NCBI GenBank assembly: GCA_947496695.1
Contig: CANMEI010000007.1
Coordinates: forward strand, 124,001 to 188,000
Length of the DNA: 64,000 nt
Direction of reading: 5' to 3'
DNA from: an uncultured Cellulophaga sp.
GTDB taxonomy: Bacteria; Bacteroidota; Bacteroidia; Flavobacteriales; Flavobacteriaceae
Shown here: positions 1 through 9,469 of the stretch, piece after piece
Layout: every line of letters begins with the position of its first letter
Numbering within the stretch: the stretch's first letter is position 1
Program-made: the position numbers and the translations under genes
The notes under the pieces: model-generated
Database searches by the model: none
What the model was told of the DNA's origin: nothing
Seen by the model: only the letters and a program-made list of their open reading frames with translations

Positions 1-228
1 TGTAACATAATTTGGCATTGTTAATTCTGGTTGACCTTTTAAACTCTTCTTAACATGAATAATAGACTCTTCAATAATTTCGATTTTAGTAATCAAACTA
101 TCTTGATAAATAGTTAAAGAATGATCATCTTTTTCTATTTTATGAATAAAATCTGAATTACAACCAGTTAACATAACAACTAACAATAAACAGCAATTTA
201 TTCCTACTCTCATAAAAGTCAAATTCAT
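1..228 (-). CDS. GH31-like glycoside hydrolase, N-terminal fragment (cut by window edge)
   Basis: An open frame begins with ATG at 228-226 and runs off the left edge (76 codons visible). A second in-frame ATG at 213-211 is equally good. The first ~30 residues are a hydrophobic signal ending in the lipobox LTGC, so this is a lipoprotein. The following stretch (KIEKDDHSLTIYQDS, then an alternating strand with IIHVKKSLKG and PNYV) resembles the N-terminal beta-sandwich (DUF4968-like) of Bacteroidetes GH31 alpha-glycosidases/xylosidases. The catalytic domain is not in the window, so the family call is tentative. It starts 35 bp after the sulfatase at 264-1745 and is probably the last or next gene of the operon headed by the GH88 at 3026. 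Confidence 0.55.
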   Translation of the reverse strand, partial: MNLTFMRVGINCCLLLVVMLTGCNSDFIHKIEKDDHSLTIYQDSLITKIEIIEESIIHVKKSLKGQPELTMPNYVT

Positions 229-263
229 CTTAAAGTAAATTTTATTGTTAGTTAAATTTTAAA

Positions 264-1745
264 TTATTTTTTTTGATTCCATAAACGATACGGATCATTA
301 TATTTTTCCATTTCTCCTAAAAGTAAAGCTTCCATTTCAGCCAATTTATCAGCGTATTTTGGGTTTTCAGCTAAATCAGTTAGCATTTCTCCTTCTTTAC
401 CATGTTCTGGTAAATATTCATGAGGATTTTCTGCTAAATTAAAAAGTTGTGTTTCTCGTACTTCTCCATCCATAACATCATACTTAATTAACTTCCAATC
501 TCCTTTTTTAACTGCTCGCATTCCTGGTTTTGTTCCGCCGGCATAGACTCCGTACATAACATCACGAACTGTTTCTTTTTCTCCTTTTAAAACAGGAACA
601 ATACTTTTACCTTCAACAGTTTCAGGAACATCAATATCTGCTAAATCACATAAAGTTGGTAATACATCTAAAAGGTACATATTACCCTTCACTCTTTTTC
701 CTGAATCTAAACCTGGACCTTTTACTATAAATGGCACTCTCCAAGTATGCTCATATAAATTTTGCTTCCCTGTTAATCCATGACGACCAATAGCTATACC
801 ATGATCAGAAGTATATACAATATAGGTGTTATCTAACTCACCCATATCTTTTAACTTTTTCAACACTTTTCCTAATTGAATATCAATATTTTCTGAACAT
901 GCATACTCTCGACCAAGCTCATTACGGATAGTTTGCTCATCTCTATTTTTCCACACACCACTTACACGTTCTTCATCTCTAAGCTCTGGATGACCATGAA
1001 AAAAAGGATGTTTTTCAAGGTAGTTATCTTGTAAAGCTGGTTGTTTATCATTTGCTGGAGGTAGTGTATTTTTATCTGTATGATTTGTTGCTCCATATTT
1101 TGCTAACAATTCTGGAGTTCCATTACGCACATCATGCGGATGAGAAAAACCAAAATAGATAAAAAACGGGTCTTCTTCTTTACCAACTTCTCTATCAGAC
1201 AAATAATTTAAAACTTGTTTAGCGTGCCAAGCACTACCACTTTCTTCAGTACCACCGCGTTTGGTTGCATCTTTTACAAATGTAAATTGTTTATTTGCGC
1301 CTTGATATGAGTTTCCTTTTTTACAAGTACGCATAGTTTTATAGCCCGCTCTATTAAAAACAGCACCTAATGTTTGTGTGTCTAAGGCATTACTATCTTG
1401 TATTTTTTGATAAACAAAAGCACTAGGGGGTAAGTTCCATAATGTTTTTCCTGTCATAATCATATGTCTAGATGGCGTACAAACTGCACCCATAGCTGCT
1501 CCCATATGACGTGCCTGTTCTACTACTATTCCATCACTGGCTAATTGACTAATATTAGGTGTTTCTAATATAGAATTAGGGTCATAAGTTTGTAAGTCAA
1601 ACGGTGATTGATCATCAACTAAAACGAATAAAAAGTTTGGTTTCTTTTTCTGTTCTATAACTTCTTTTGGTTTTTCTTTACAACTAGTAAAAAATAATAC
1701 TACAGCAGTACATAATACCCATGCTTCATTTTTAAAATAGCTCAT
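264..1745 (-). CDS. S1-family (arylsulfatase-type) sulfatase lipoprotein
   Basis: This 493-aa exported sulfatase should remove sulfate esters from PUL oligosaccharides. The signal peptide ends in a lipobox (FFTSC, Cys22). The formylglycine motif is Cys89-T-P-S-R93, followed by the usual MTGK segment, and the calcium-binding Asp44-Asp45 pair lies in VLVDD. A second metal-site segment (SDHGIAIGRHG) and the C-terminal LFNLAENPHEYLP strand match the S1 alkaline-phosphatase fold over full length. The desulfated position and S1 subfamily cannot be read by eye. It lies 75 bp downstream of the GH88 gene and 35 bp upstream of the GH31-like gene, and probably shares their operator at 3081-3116. Confidence 0.93.
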   Translation of the reverse strand: MSYFKNEAWVLCTAVVLFFTSCKEKPKEVIEQKKKPNFLFVLVDDQSPFDLQTYDPNSILETPNISQLASDGIVVEQARHMGAAMGAVCTPSRHMIMTGKTLWNLPPSAFVYQKIQDSNALDTQTLGAVFNRAGYKTMRTCKKGNSYQGANKQFTFVKDATKRGGTEESGSAWHAKQVLNYLSDREVGKEEDPFFIYFGFSHPHDVRNGTPELLAKYGATNHTDKNTLPPANDKQPALQDNYLEKHPFFHGHPELRDEERVSGVWKNRDEQTIRNELGREYACSENIDIQLGKVLKKLKDMGELDNTYIVYTSDHGIAIGRHGLTGKQNLYEHTWRVPFIVKGPGLDSGKRVKGNMYLLDVLPTLCDLADIDVPETVEGKSIVPVLKGEKETVRDVMYGVYAGGTKPGMRAVKKGDWKLIKYDVMDGEVRETQLFNLAENPHEYLPEHGKEGEMLTDLAENPKYADKLAEMEALLLGEMEKYNDPYRLWNQKK

Positions 1746-1820
1746 TCTTCAATATTCAGTTAGTTTGTTATTATTTACAGCTTAAATCTATGATTAATTT
1801 TAGCTTTAAAATGTTAATTA

Positions 1821-3026
1821 TTATTTTTTAACCTCAGCTTTTTTTAACCTCAATAAAGCTTCCATAAAATAATAATCTGCATAAATTATTGGAATATCAA
1901 TTTCTGAATTGTTAGGCAAATGCCCTGTAGAGTGTAATAATAATGCTTGATTTTGATCTCCACTTAAATATTCTTTTGATGCTAATTTCTCAACTAATGT
2001 TTTACCTGCATTAAAATATTTAGCTTTTAATTCTTCAGATTCTGTCAGTGTTGCTAATTCTAGCATACCACAAGCAGCAACAGCTGCCGCAGAAGCATCT
2101 TTAGGAACATTTGGTATTTTTGGGTCATCAAAATCCCAATAAGGAATACTATCTTCCGGTAATCTTTCTAAAAAATGATCTGCTAATTTTTCTGATGTTT
2201 CTAAAAATTCTTTATTTCCTGTTTCTCTAAAAGAAATTGCAAAACCATAAATCCCCCAACCTTGTCCACGTGCCCACATAGAATCATCAGCATAACCTTG
2301 GTGTGTTTTACCTTCAATAAATTCTCCAGTTTCTTCATTATATCTAGTTACATGAAAAATTGAATAATCAGGTCTTACCAAATTTTTCATACTTACATTA
2401 GCATGGCTTTCGGCTATAGTGTAAAGCTCTTTATTTCCTCCATTTTTAGATGCCCAAAAAAGAAGTTCTAAATTCATCATGTTATCAATAATAGTATTGT
2501 ACCCAAACTCTTCATTACCTGGCCAAGAACAAATAGTGCCTACTTTAGGGTTAAATAATGTAGCTAAAGAATCTGCTGCTGCTAACATTACCGTTTTATA
2601 CGCTTCATTTTTTGTAAGCCTATAACCATTACCGTAACTACAATAGACCATAAAACCAATATCATGATTATCTGCTGTTTGATATGCAATTTGTTGCAAT
2701 GGTGCTGTAAAATCTTCAGCTCCTTTTAATAATGTAGAATCTTTAGAATGTTCATATGCATACCAAACTACTCCTGGCCAAAAACCTGAACACCAATCTT
2801 GTACACCTACTAAATCCCAATTTGTTTTTCCCTTCTTTACATTTCTAGGAAAACTATCAACTGCTTTTAGTGATTTTAATGATTCCTTGATTTTTATAAC
2901 ATTTTTATCAAGAACTAATTCTGTAGCTGTTTTTTTTATTTCTTTCTTTTCTTTTTTATCAGAGCAACTTGAAAAAATTAAAATTGACCCTAAACAGGGT
3001 ATTAAAATTCCGGTAATAAATTTCAT
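1821..3026 (-). CDS. GH88 unsaturated glucuronyl hydrolase (copy 1), lipoprotein
   Basis: The 401-aa protein belongs to GH88, which hydrates and removes the delta-4,5-unsaturated uronic acid left at the non-reducing end by a polysaccharide lyase. Lipobox FSSC gives Cys21. The two essential aspartates of the family are visible as Asp122 (NHDIGF) and Asp181 (IIDNMMNLELLFWA), 59 residues apart, as expected for Bacillus UGL-like enzymes. The YADDSMWARGQGWGIYG signature of the alpha6/alpha6 barrel is also intact. A near-identical layout occurs in the second copy at 34999-36219. It heads an operon with the sulfatase (264) and GH31-like gene; the candidate HTCS promoter is at 3052-3116, leaving a short leader of about 20 nt. 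Confidence 0.95.
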   Translation of the reverse strand: MKFITGILIPCLGSILIFSSCSDKKEKKEIKKTATELVLDKNVIKIKESLKSLKAVDSFPRNVKKGKTNWDLVGVQDWCSGFWPGVVWYAYEHSKDSTLLKGAEDFTAPLQQIAYQTADNHDIGFMVYCSYGNGYRLTKNEAYKTVMLAAADSLATLFNPKVGTICSWPGNEEFGYNTIIDNMMNLELLFWASKNGGNKELYTIAESHANVSMKNLVRPDYSIFHVTRYNEETGEFIEGKTHQGYADDSMWARGQGWGIYGFAISFRETGNKEFLETSEKLADHFLERLPEDSIPYWDFDDPKIPNVPKDASAAAVAACGMLELATLTESEELKAKYFNAGKTLVEKLASKEYLSGDQNQALLLHSTGHLPNNSEIDIPIIYADYYFMEALLRLKKAEVKK

Positions 3027-3051
3027 ATATTATATTGTTGATTATATAATA

Positions 3052-3116
3052 CAAGAATAAAAATACTACGTTTCTATTGGTGTAAATTATGATTCATTTT
3101 TTGTAAATTAAAATCC
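3052..3116 (-). promoter_or_regulatory. Candidate HTCS operator and promoter D (for GH88 copy 1 operon)
   Basis: Read on the minus strand: box 1 GGATTTTAATTTACA (3102-3116), then 6 bp, box 2 GAATCATAATTTACA (3081-3095), then exactly 21 bp and a -7-like element TATTCTTG (3052-3059), 25 bp before the ATG at 3026. The boxes match the consensus GRATNATARTTTATA at 13 and 14 of 15 positions. The rest of the 231-bp gap 3027-3257 holds no gene. Confidence 0.6.
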
Positions 3117-3257
3117 ATTTACCTTTAAAAACACTGTAAACACAAGGATTATAAAATTTAACCTCTTTTTTCTATTGTTTTATGCTAATAAGAATAGAAA
3201 GAAATGCAATCCTGTTTAATATCTTGATTTGTTAGCTAACTTTTTTTAGTAGTATTA

Positions 3258-5768
3258 CTATTTTTTAACCAGGGTAAACTCTTGACCCGGGCTTGTTGAA
3301 ATATCATACATATATGAAGGCTTCAATTTAATTCCGTTTAAATTAGATGCTTTAGATATTAATGGAGTCTTAATGTTTGATACTTTATAAAATAGATTTT
3401 TATTTTCTTCTTTAGCTAAAGGAAGTTCTGCCTTGTTTTCAAATACTAATTTAGTATAAGACCGGATACGACAATTTCCTCCTATTTTTGATTTAATAAT
3501 CACTTTTACGACTTCTCCATTTTTCCATTCTAAAGATTTTATTTCAAAACCTCCTCTAGCACGAAGCCCTGAAATATTTCCCTGTTCCCAAACATCTGGT
3601 AAAGCAGGTATTAATTGTATTGCTCCATCATGACTTTGCAACAACATTTCAGTTAAACCAGAGGTAAATCCAAAATTACCATCTATTTGAAATGGTGGGT
3701 GCGCGTCTAACATATTAGCATACGTACCTCCCCCTTTTGGTGAATCTGGTCTACCGACCAATTTAATCTGATTTTGCATTAATTTATAAGCATGATTACC
3801 ATCAAGCAAACGAGCCCATAAATTTATTTTCCAATTCATAGACCAACCTGTAGATGGGTCTCCTCTTTGTATTAATGTATTTTTAGATGCCTCAAACAAT
3901 TCTGAATTTCTATAAGGTGAAATTTGATTTGACGGATACAAACCATACAAATGTGAAACATGCCTGTGCTTATCGTCAGGATCATCTAAATCTTGCATCC
4001 ACTCCTGTAATTGATTATATTGACCTACTTTCATTGGTGGCAATTTAATGATGGTTTCTTCCATTTTTTTCACCAATACAGCATCAACATTTAATAATTT
4101 TGCAGCTCTAATAGTTTTTGTCAAAATATCAAATACTAACTGATTATCCATAGTAGTACCTGCATCTATATTGATGCTTTTAGGACGAATACTCGGTCCG
4201 TGTTCCGGTGAAATTGAAGGCGAAATAATTAACCATCCGTTTTCTGGTTCCTCAATTAAAAAACTTAAACAGAATTCAGAAGCCCCTTTCATAGCTGGAT
4301 ATACCGATTTTAAATATTCTAAATCTCCACTAAACATAAATTTATCCCATAAATGTTGTGCTAACCATGTACCACCAGTTGGCCACATTCCCCAAGTTGC
4401 ACCATCTACAGGGCCTGCAATTCTCCATATATCAGTATTATGATGTGTTACCCAACCATCAGCTCCGTACATAACTTTTGCCGTTTCTTTCCCTGTAACC
4501 GACAGATCTTTCACCAATTGAATTAACGGTTCATGCATTTCAGCCAAATTAGTTACCTCAGCTGGCCAATAATTCATTTGTGTATTAATATTAACTGTAT
4601 ATGCACTTTTCCAAGGTGGGGTTAAATCTTTATTCCAAATACCTTGTAAGTTAGCTGCTTGCCCTCCTGGTTGCGAAGAAGATATTAGTAAATACCTGCC
4701 AAATTGAAAATACAAGGCAGCCAATGAAGGGTCGTAAGTTTCGCCAAATTTTTTAATTCTAACGTCAGTTGAATTTTTAGCTGCTTCTGTTACGCCTAAA
4801 TCTAATGACATTCTATCAAAATAATTTTTATAATAATTAACATGATCATTTCGTAATTGATCATAATTTTTGCTTTCTGCCTTAGCTATATATTCTACTA
4901 CTTTTTTATACGGATCGGCACTAATATCATTATAGTTTACAAAATTAGTAGCTATAGCTAAATAAAGCGTAACATTATCTGCATTAGACACGTAGAGTAT
5001 TCCATTTTCAGCTGTAACGCGCCCACCTTCTGGAACTATTTTTATTCGAGATTCAAATTCAACTTGGCCTTTAGTAGGTACTTTTCTCTTAAGTCGTTTA
5101 TTCAAGTTATCGCTACTTACACCAATCATTCTTAAAACATTACCATTTTCAGTAATTAACTTAACTTTTGCTGGTTCTGGACGATCCATAGTTACTGAAA
5201 AAGTAATCTGTTTCTTTTTATCAGCAGTTAACTTAATAACCATAACCTGATCTGTAAAAGAAGTGAATATTTCACGCTTAAAATTAACACCATCAACAGT
5301 ATAGGAAGTTGAATTTATTGCTTTTTCAATATCTAATGATCTTCTATAGTTTATATAATTATCGTGGCCTTCAAAATTTAAACGCAAATTACCTACTGTT
5401 TCATAAGGCATTCCCGCTGATGTTTCTGAAATAAATTTATCATTAGCTAGTTTATGAGCTTCAGAATATTTGCTTTCAAATAAAAGGGTTCTAATTTCTG
5501 ATAATGACTTTTTTGCATTTGGATTATCATTTCTGTGCGGTCCTCCTGCCCAAAGTGTGCTTTCATTTAATTGAATATTTTCATGTACTGGATTACCATA
5601 AACCATAGCTCCTAAACGTCCATTCCCAAGAGGCAAAGCTTCATTCCAATCTTTAGCTGGAGCATTATACCACAACTTTAAATTGTGGTTTTCTTGTGCT
5701 GTAACCGTGTTAATTTTAAAAAAAATTAAGAATAACAATACTATTTTTAAGTGTAGCTTAAAATCCAT
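3258..5768 (-). CDS. GH95 alpha-L-fucosidase (or alpha-L-galactosidase)
   Basis: An 836-aa secreted glycosidase of GH95, inverting enzymes that release terminal alpha-1,2-L-fucose or alpha-L-galactose. A signal peptide ends near VTAQ (residue 24). The opening PLGNGRLGAMVYG and NESTLWAGGP segments are the family hallmark. Catalytic-site residues, placed by comparison with bifidobacterial AfcA, appear as Asn393/Asn395 (VNINTQMNYWP), Glu522 (ISPEHGP) and Asp696 (QIDGNFGFTSG). Full length for the family. Its ATG overlaps the stop of the upstream sulfatase (TAATG at 5766-5770), implying translational coupling. Last gene of the operon beta-helix (9092), sulfatase, GH95. Fucosidase is more likely here given the neighbouring GH29 and GH141 genes. 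Confidence 0.93.
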   Translation of the reverse strand: MDFKLHLKIVLLFLIFFKINTVTAQENHNLKLWYNAPAKDWNEALPLGNGRLGAMVYGNPVHENIQLNESTLWAGGPHRNDNPNAKKSLSEIRTLLFESKYSEAHKLANDKFISETSAGMPYETVGNLRLNFEGHDNYINYRRSLDIEKAINSTSYTVDGVNFKREIFTSFTDQVMVIKLTADKKKQITFSVTMDRPEPAKVKLITENGNVLRMIGVSSDNLNKRLKRKVPTKGQVEFESRIKIVPEGGRVTAENGILYVSNADNVTLYLAIATNFVNYNDISADPYKKVVEYIAKAESKNYDQLRNDHVNYYKNYFDRMSLDLGVTEAAKNSTDVRIKKFGETYDPSLAALYFQFGRYLLISSSQPGGQAANLQGIWNKDLTPPWKSAYTVNINTQMNYWPAEVTNLAEMHEPLIQLVKDLSVTGKETAKVMYGADGWVTHHNTDIWRIAGPVDGATWGMWPTGGTWLAQHLWDKFMFSGDLEYLKSVYPAMKGASEFCLSFLIEEPENGWLIISPSISPEHGPSIRPKSINIDAGTTMDNQLVFDILTKTIRAAKLLNVDAVLVKKMEETIIKLPPMKVGQYNQLQEWMQDLDDPDDKHRHVSHLYGLYPSNQISPYRNSELFEASKNTLIQRGDPSTGWSMNWKINLWARLLDGNHAYKLMQNQIKLVGRPDSPKGGGTYANMLDAHPPFQIDGNFGFTSGLTEMLLQSHDGAIQLIPALPDVWEQGNISGLRARGGFEIKSLEWKNGEVVKVIIKSKIGGNCRIRSYTKLVFENKAELPLAKEENKNLFYKVSNIKTPLISKASNLNGIKLKPSYMYDISTSPGQEFTLVKK

Positions 5769-7630
5769 TAATCTATTTTTTCAACATTGACATAGTAAGC
5801 CCCTAACTCTTCTTTTGTGTCAAGTGTAAACCATGTTGTAAGCTTAGTTTCTCCTTTTTGTAACTTAACTTCAAATTCTACGTATTCGGAATTTGGATCA
5901 ACCTTTTTAATAGTTTCAATACCTTGAATTTCAATTTTTGCGCTATCAATATTTAAAACTTTTCCTTTTTTACTTGCACGAACACTTGTGCCTTCTATTG
6001 CTGGACGAATTGGTGCACTTGCATTTAAAGCTAAATGAGTTTCTTCTGGCCATCTACGAAGTTTTAAATTATAAGTGCCGTTTTCTGCAACTTTTAATAA
6101 CCAGTAGCCATTATCTATATAGCCCTCTCTAATATGTCTTTGATGCCATGGACTAGCTACTCTATTGGTATGCCAATCGTGACCAAATAATTTCGTAGGA
6201 TTTTCAGCCTCATGACCAATTATTATATAAGGTTGATCTTTATAACTAGGTGCAATTTCATCCCACCAAGCATCATAAGCTATTTTTAGCTCTTCCATTT
6301 TATCAGGATGTTCTGTCGCTATATTATTTCGCTGCTCAGGATCTTTATTTAAATCATACAGCTCTGTACCATTAATTAAGCGCCATTGTTTTTGCATTAA
6401 TGCTGTTCTTCTCCATGGTTCAGGGTTCTCAATACGTTGTGAGTTTGTAATTATAATTCTTTCTTGAAACTCCTCCGAATTTTCTAGTTCATCATTGATT
6501 AAAGGCACTAAACTTTTACCATCAAAATGTAAATCTTCTTTTATATTTAAACCACATAATTCAGCCAGCGTTGGAAAAATATCATAATGAGCCGTTAACT
6601 CATTAATATCTTTACCTGTAGTAATTCCTCCGTCTTTCCAATGAATAAACAAAGGCACACGATGTCCACCTTCATACATGCTTGCTTTTACACCGCGCAT
6701 TCCCGCATTGTACCCTTTGGCTATAAAGCCATCTAAACGGTCGCCTCCTTTTTCTATTTTTGCTCCTGCTGCAGTTCCATTATCTGTTGTGAAAATTAAT
6801 ATGGTATTATCCATAAGTTTTACGGACTCTAAATAAGCTACCAACTTACCTATATTTTCGTCTACATTGGCTATTAACCCATAAAATGCTGCGTTAGGTA
6901 TATTTTCATTGTCTTTATATGGGTTTGAATACTTATCAGCTACATTGTAAGGTGAATGTGCTGCATTAGTTGATAAATAGCAAAAGAAAGGTTTGTCTTT
7001 ATTTGTTTCAATATATTTTTTAGCATTTTCAAACCATATGTCTGTACAAAAACCTTCATACTTTTCTAACTTACCATTATGTGTATAGGTATCATCAAAA
7101 TAATCATTATCCCAATAATCCATAGTTTGTTCTATACCACCACCACCATGAACTAAAACCTCTTCAAAACCATTATCTTGAGGTCTAAACGGGTAATTAT
7201 CACCCAAATGCCATTTGCCAAAAATTGCGGTTGCATAGCCATTATCTTTAAAAACTTGTGCCATTGTAGTCTCTCGTTCTAATAGTAAAGAACGCCCATT
7301 TACAGTATGCCAAACTCCTGCTCTATTGGAATGATGGCCTGTTAAAAATGCTGCTCTAGTTGGAGCACAAGTTGGCGAAACATGATACTGAGTAAACCGT
7401 GCACTCTTATTATGTAGATTATCAATATTTGGGGTTTTAATTTCTTTATTACCTAAACTTGCAATATCACCATAACCTTGATCATCAACCATTATTAAAA
7501 TTACATTAGGTTGTTTTTTTTCTTCCACTTTTTTTTCACAAGACAACAAAAAAAGTATACTTACTACTATTACAATACTATTAAAAATGGCTTTCAAAAT
7601 ATTCGTTTGTTTTTTTACTTCAACGTTCAT
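5768..7630 (-). CDS. S1-family sulfatase with C-terminal beta extension, lipoprotein
   Basis: A sulfatase of about 620 aa, larger than its neighbours. An upstream ATG at 7654 is in frame, but the ATG at 7630 gives a more typical signal (K-rich start, hydrophobic core, lipobox FLLSC) and is preferred. The formylglycine motif is C-A-P-T-R (Cys96 counted from the upstream start), a variant with Thr in place of the usual Ser; the Asp pair IMVDDQG is present. After the catalytic domain (to about residue 480) comes a beta-rich region (GYWLLKVAENGTYNLKLRRWPEE) seen in arylsulfatase A-like proteins of marine Bacteroidetes. It follows the beta-helix gene by 16-40 bp and overlaps the GH95 start by one base. 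Confidence 0.92.
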   Translation of the reverse strand: MNVEVKKQTNILKAIFNSIVIVVSILFLLSCEKKVEEKKQPNVILIMVDDQGYGDIASLGNKEIKTPNIDNLHNKSARFTQYHVSPTCAPTRAAFLTGHHSNRAGVWHTVNGRSLLLERETTMAQVFKDNGYATAIFGKWHLGDNYPFRPQDNGFEEVLVHGGGGIEQTMDYWDNDYFDDTYTHNGKLEKYEGFCTDIWFENAKKYIETNKDKPFFCYLSTNAAHSPYNVADKYSNPYKDNENIPNAAFYGLIANVDENIGKLVAYLESVKLMDNTILIFTTDNGTAAGAKIEKGGDRLDGFIAKGYNAGMRGVKASMYEGGHRVPLFIHWKDGGITTGKDINELTAHYDIFPTLAELCGLNIKEDLHFDGKSLVPLINDELENSEEFQERIIITNSQRIENPEPWRRTALMQKQWRLINGTELYDLNKDPEQRNNIATEHPDKMEELKIAYDAWWDEIAPSYKDQPYIIIGHEAENPTKLFGHDWHTNRVASPWHQRHIREGYIDNGYWLLKVAENGTYNLKLRRWPEETHLALNASAPIRPAIEGTSVRASKKGKVLNIDSAKIEIQGIETIKKVDPNSEYVEFEVKLQKGETKLTTWFTLDTKEELGAYYVNVEKID

Positions 7631-7670
7631 CACACTATCAATTACTAAATTCATTTTTAAGTTGTCCTTT

Positions 7671-9092
7671 TTAAAAATTTATTTTATTATTTTTTCCTAA
7701 ATCATTTACAGTTCCTATTGATTTTCCTATAACATTTTCGCTTTTCTCTGATAGAAACAATGGATAATCAGTTTCATTAATTATATTAAAACTTGAACCT
7801 TTAAAGTTATTTTGGTGTGGTAGATTTCCGTTTAATAACCGAATGTTATTTTTTTCGCCTCCAACTTTAATTTTCAGTTCTTTATCAACTGCTTCACTTA
7901 CGCCTTTTAATGTTATTTTGTGACCACTACCACCAATATACGCTACACTTCCTGAACCATTTTTATAGGGATTTATAGCTGGTATAATTGTAATATCGGC
8001 ATCATAATTCTTATCATTTTCATACGTTGAAGTATATACTGGCCCATGTGAACAATCTGCTTTACAGTTAACTACATCTCCTGAACCAAGTGAAAAACCA
8101 TTTTCACAACCTATAGCAGTACAACCTTCAACATATTTTTTACCTGTAGCGTGTGCAATTGTTACTCCTGTTCGCATATATTTTACGGTACAATTTAATA
8201 CCGTTGGATTTGAGGTTCCTCTTTTATAAAATTTTCCATCAATTATAGTTTCACCAGCATTGTACGCACGAATACCAGCTTCACCAGTACTTAACATATA
8301 CCCTTTTGGAAGTTTATAACCCCAAACAGTCATAAAACCTACTTTATCTGCTGGAGAGTCTGAACCTTCTTCAGCAAGCATATCATCAGTAGCTCGCATT
8401 TCACCTTCTACATAACAACCTTCAATGAGTGGGTTGCTTGCTGCCTGCATAAATATACAATGGCCATAAGTTCTGTGAATAAATGTTGAATTTTTAAGGT
8501 GATTAGACTCACCTCTAATTAAGCATGAACTATGTTTTTGATGTGCAATTACAGGTTTACCTCCTTTACCAAAAGCATCTCCATAACCATACGGGAAAGA
8601 CCCTTTTGCTGTAACATGAAAACCTTCTATTCTATTATTTTTTCCATCCATACATAAATTCAAAGCACCTTTTGTGGGACCATCATAAACAGAGCCAACA
8701 TCAACTAATGTTAAGTTTTTAAGTACATTATTATTTCCTATGATTTGAATTTCATTAACTCTTACTTTACCATAAGATTGAAAAACAGCGGTTTCAACAT
8801 TAATCGTTACTCCTGTAAAATCATATGTATTATTGTTCCCTTCAAAAAGTAAAAGCACTTTACATATTTTTCCAACATTTGATTCTTTTGGGTAAATCCC
8901 TTTTTTTACATCCTCAGCTGTAATATTGTAGGTGCCAGGGGATAATTTAATATCCATATTATTTTTATTTAAATATGGAATCAACTCTTGTAAAGAATTT
9001 ACTTTGATTTGCGCAATCAATGTTGAAGTTATCATAAAAAAAACTCCAAAAAACAAAAAGGTATATTTAAGAATATTCTTTTCTTTTAGCAT
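7671..9092 (-). CDS. Right-handed beta-helix protein, putative polysaccharide lyase or hydrolase (copy 1)
   Basis: A 473-aa secreted protein: signal peptide ending at LIAQ, then repeated short strands with stacked Asn, Gly and hydrophobic residues (NNNVLKNLTLVDVG, NNRIEGFHVTAKG, NHLKNSTFIHRTYGH), typical of parallel beta-helices such as pectate-lyase-like proteins. A clear paralogue lies at 43197-44684. The two share unusual fixed motifs: G-S-x-P-Y-G-Y-G-D-x-F-G-K-G-G, LIRGE, RxYGH, and MRxTDDxLAEEG followed by FMTVWGYKxPxGYM. I cannot place them in a named CAZy family; a carbohydrate-active role is inferred from fold and context. It heads the operon with sulfatase and GH95; the candidate operator E is 59 bp upstream. 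Confidence 0.75.
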   Translation of the reverse strand: MLKEKNILKYTFLFFGVFFMITSTLIAQIKVNSLQELIPYLNKNNMDIKLSPGTYNITAEDVKKGIYPKESNVGKICKVLLLFEGNNNTYDFTGVTINVETAVFQSYGKVRVNEIQIIGNNNVLKNLTLVDVGSVYDGPTKGALNLCMDGKNNRIEGFHVTAKGSFPYGYGDAFGKGGKPVIAHQKHSSCLIRGESNHLKNSTFIHRTYGHCIFMQAASNPLIEGCYVEGEMRATDDMLAEEGSDSPADKVGFMTVWGYKLPKGYMLSTGEAGIRAYNAGETIIDGKFYKRGTSNPTVLNCTVKYMRTGVTIAHATGKKYVEGCTAIGCENGFSLGSGDVVNCKADCSHGPVYTSTYENDKNYDADITIIPAINPYKNGSGSVAYIGGSGHKITLKGVSEAVDKELKIKVGGEKNNIRLLNGNLPHQNNFKGSSFNIINETDYPLFLSEKSENVIGKSIGTVNDLGKNNKINF

Positions 9093-9121
9093 GTATCTAA
9101 ATCATTTAATTTTTTATGATA

Positions 9122-9186
9122 CTAATTTCACTTTTTTATTATTGGCTTTGTATAATTTATTATTCATTTTATATAAAATATAAGTC
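9122..9186 (-). promoter_or_regulatory. Candidate HTCS operator E (for beta-helix, sulfatase, GH95 operon)
   Basis: Minus strand: box 1 GACTTATATTTTATA (9172-9186) and box 2 GAATAATAAATTATA (9151-9165), 13 and 14 of 15 matches to GRATNATARTTTATA, period 21 bp. At the position expected for the -7 box (9122-9129) the sequence is GAAATTAG, a poor match, so the promoter half is weaker than in the other five sites. The remainder of the gap 9187-9469 (shared with the divergent gene at 9470) holds no gene and no second clear site. Confidence 0.5.
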
Positions 9187-9469
9187 TTTTAGTAGTTTAT
9201 AGTGATGTTAAAAAATTTGAAGGTCATATTTCTCGTCACATAGCTTTCGTAGCTTAAAAGCTAATAAATTTTATGTTGGTATAACACCTAATGTTACTCG
9301 TCTATATTTTTAAAAAATAAATGGTTATTAATTTATATTTGTGACAAGGCCTAAATATATTTTATTTGAAATATAGTATTTGTGTAATCAATAATTCTAT
9401 AGTGAAAATTTGCTCTAAAGCAATTTAAATATGTTCTAGGTAATTTTTTAAAATTTAAAATTTAAACAC

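Noticed and set aside
9302..9366. Two-box operator for the plus-strand gene at 9470
   Set aside because: Only one box-like match (GGTTATTAATTTATA, 9323-9337) is present; there is no partner 21 bp away and no -7 element at the expected place.
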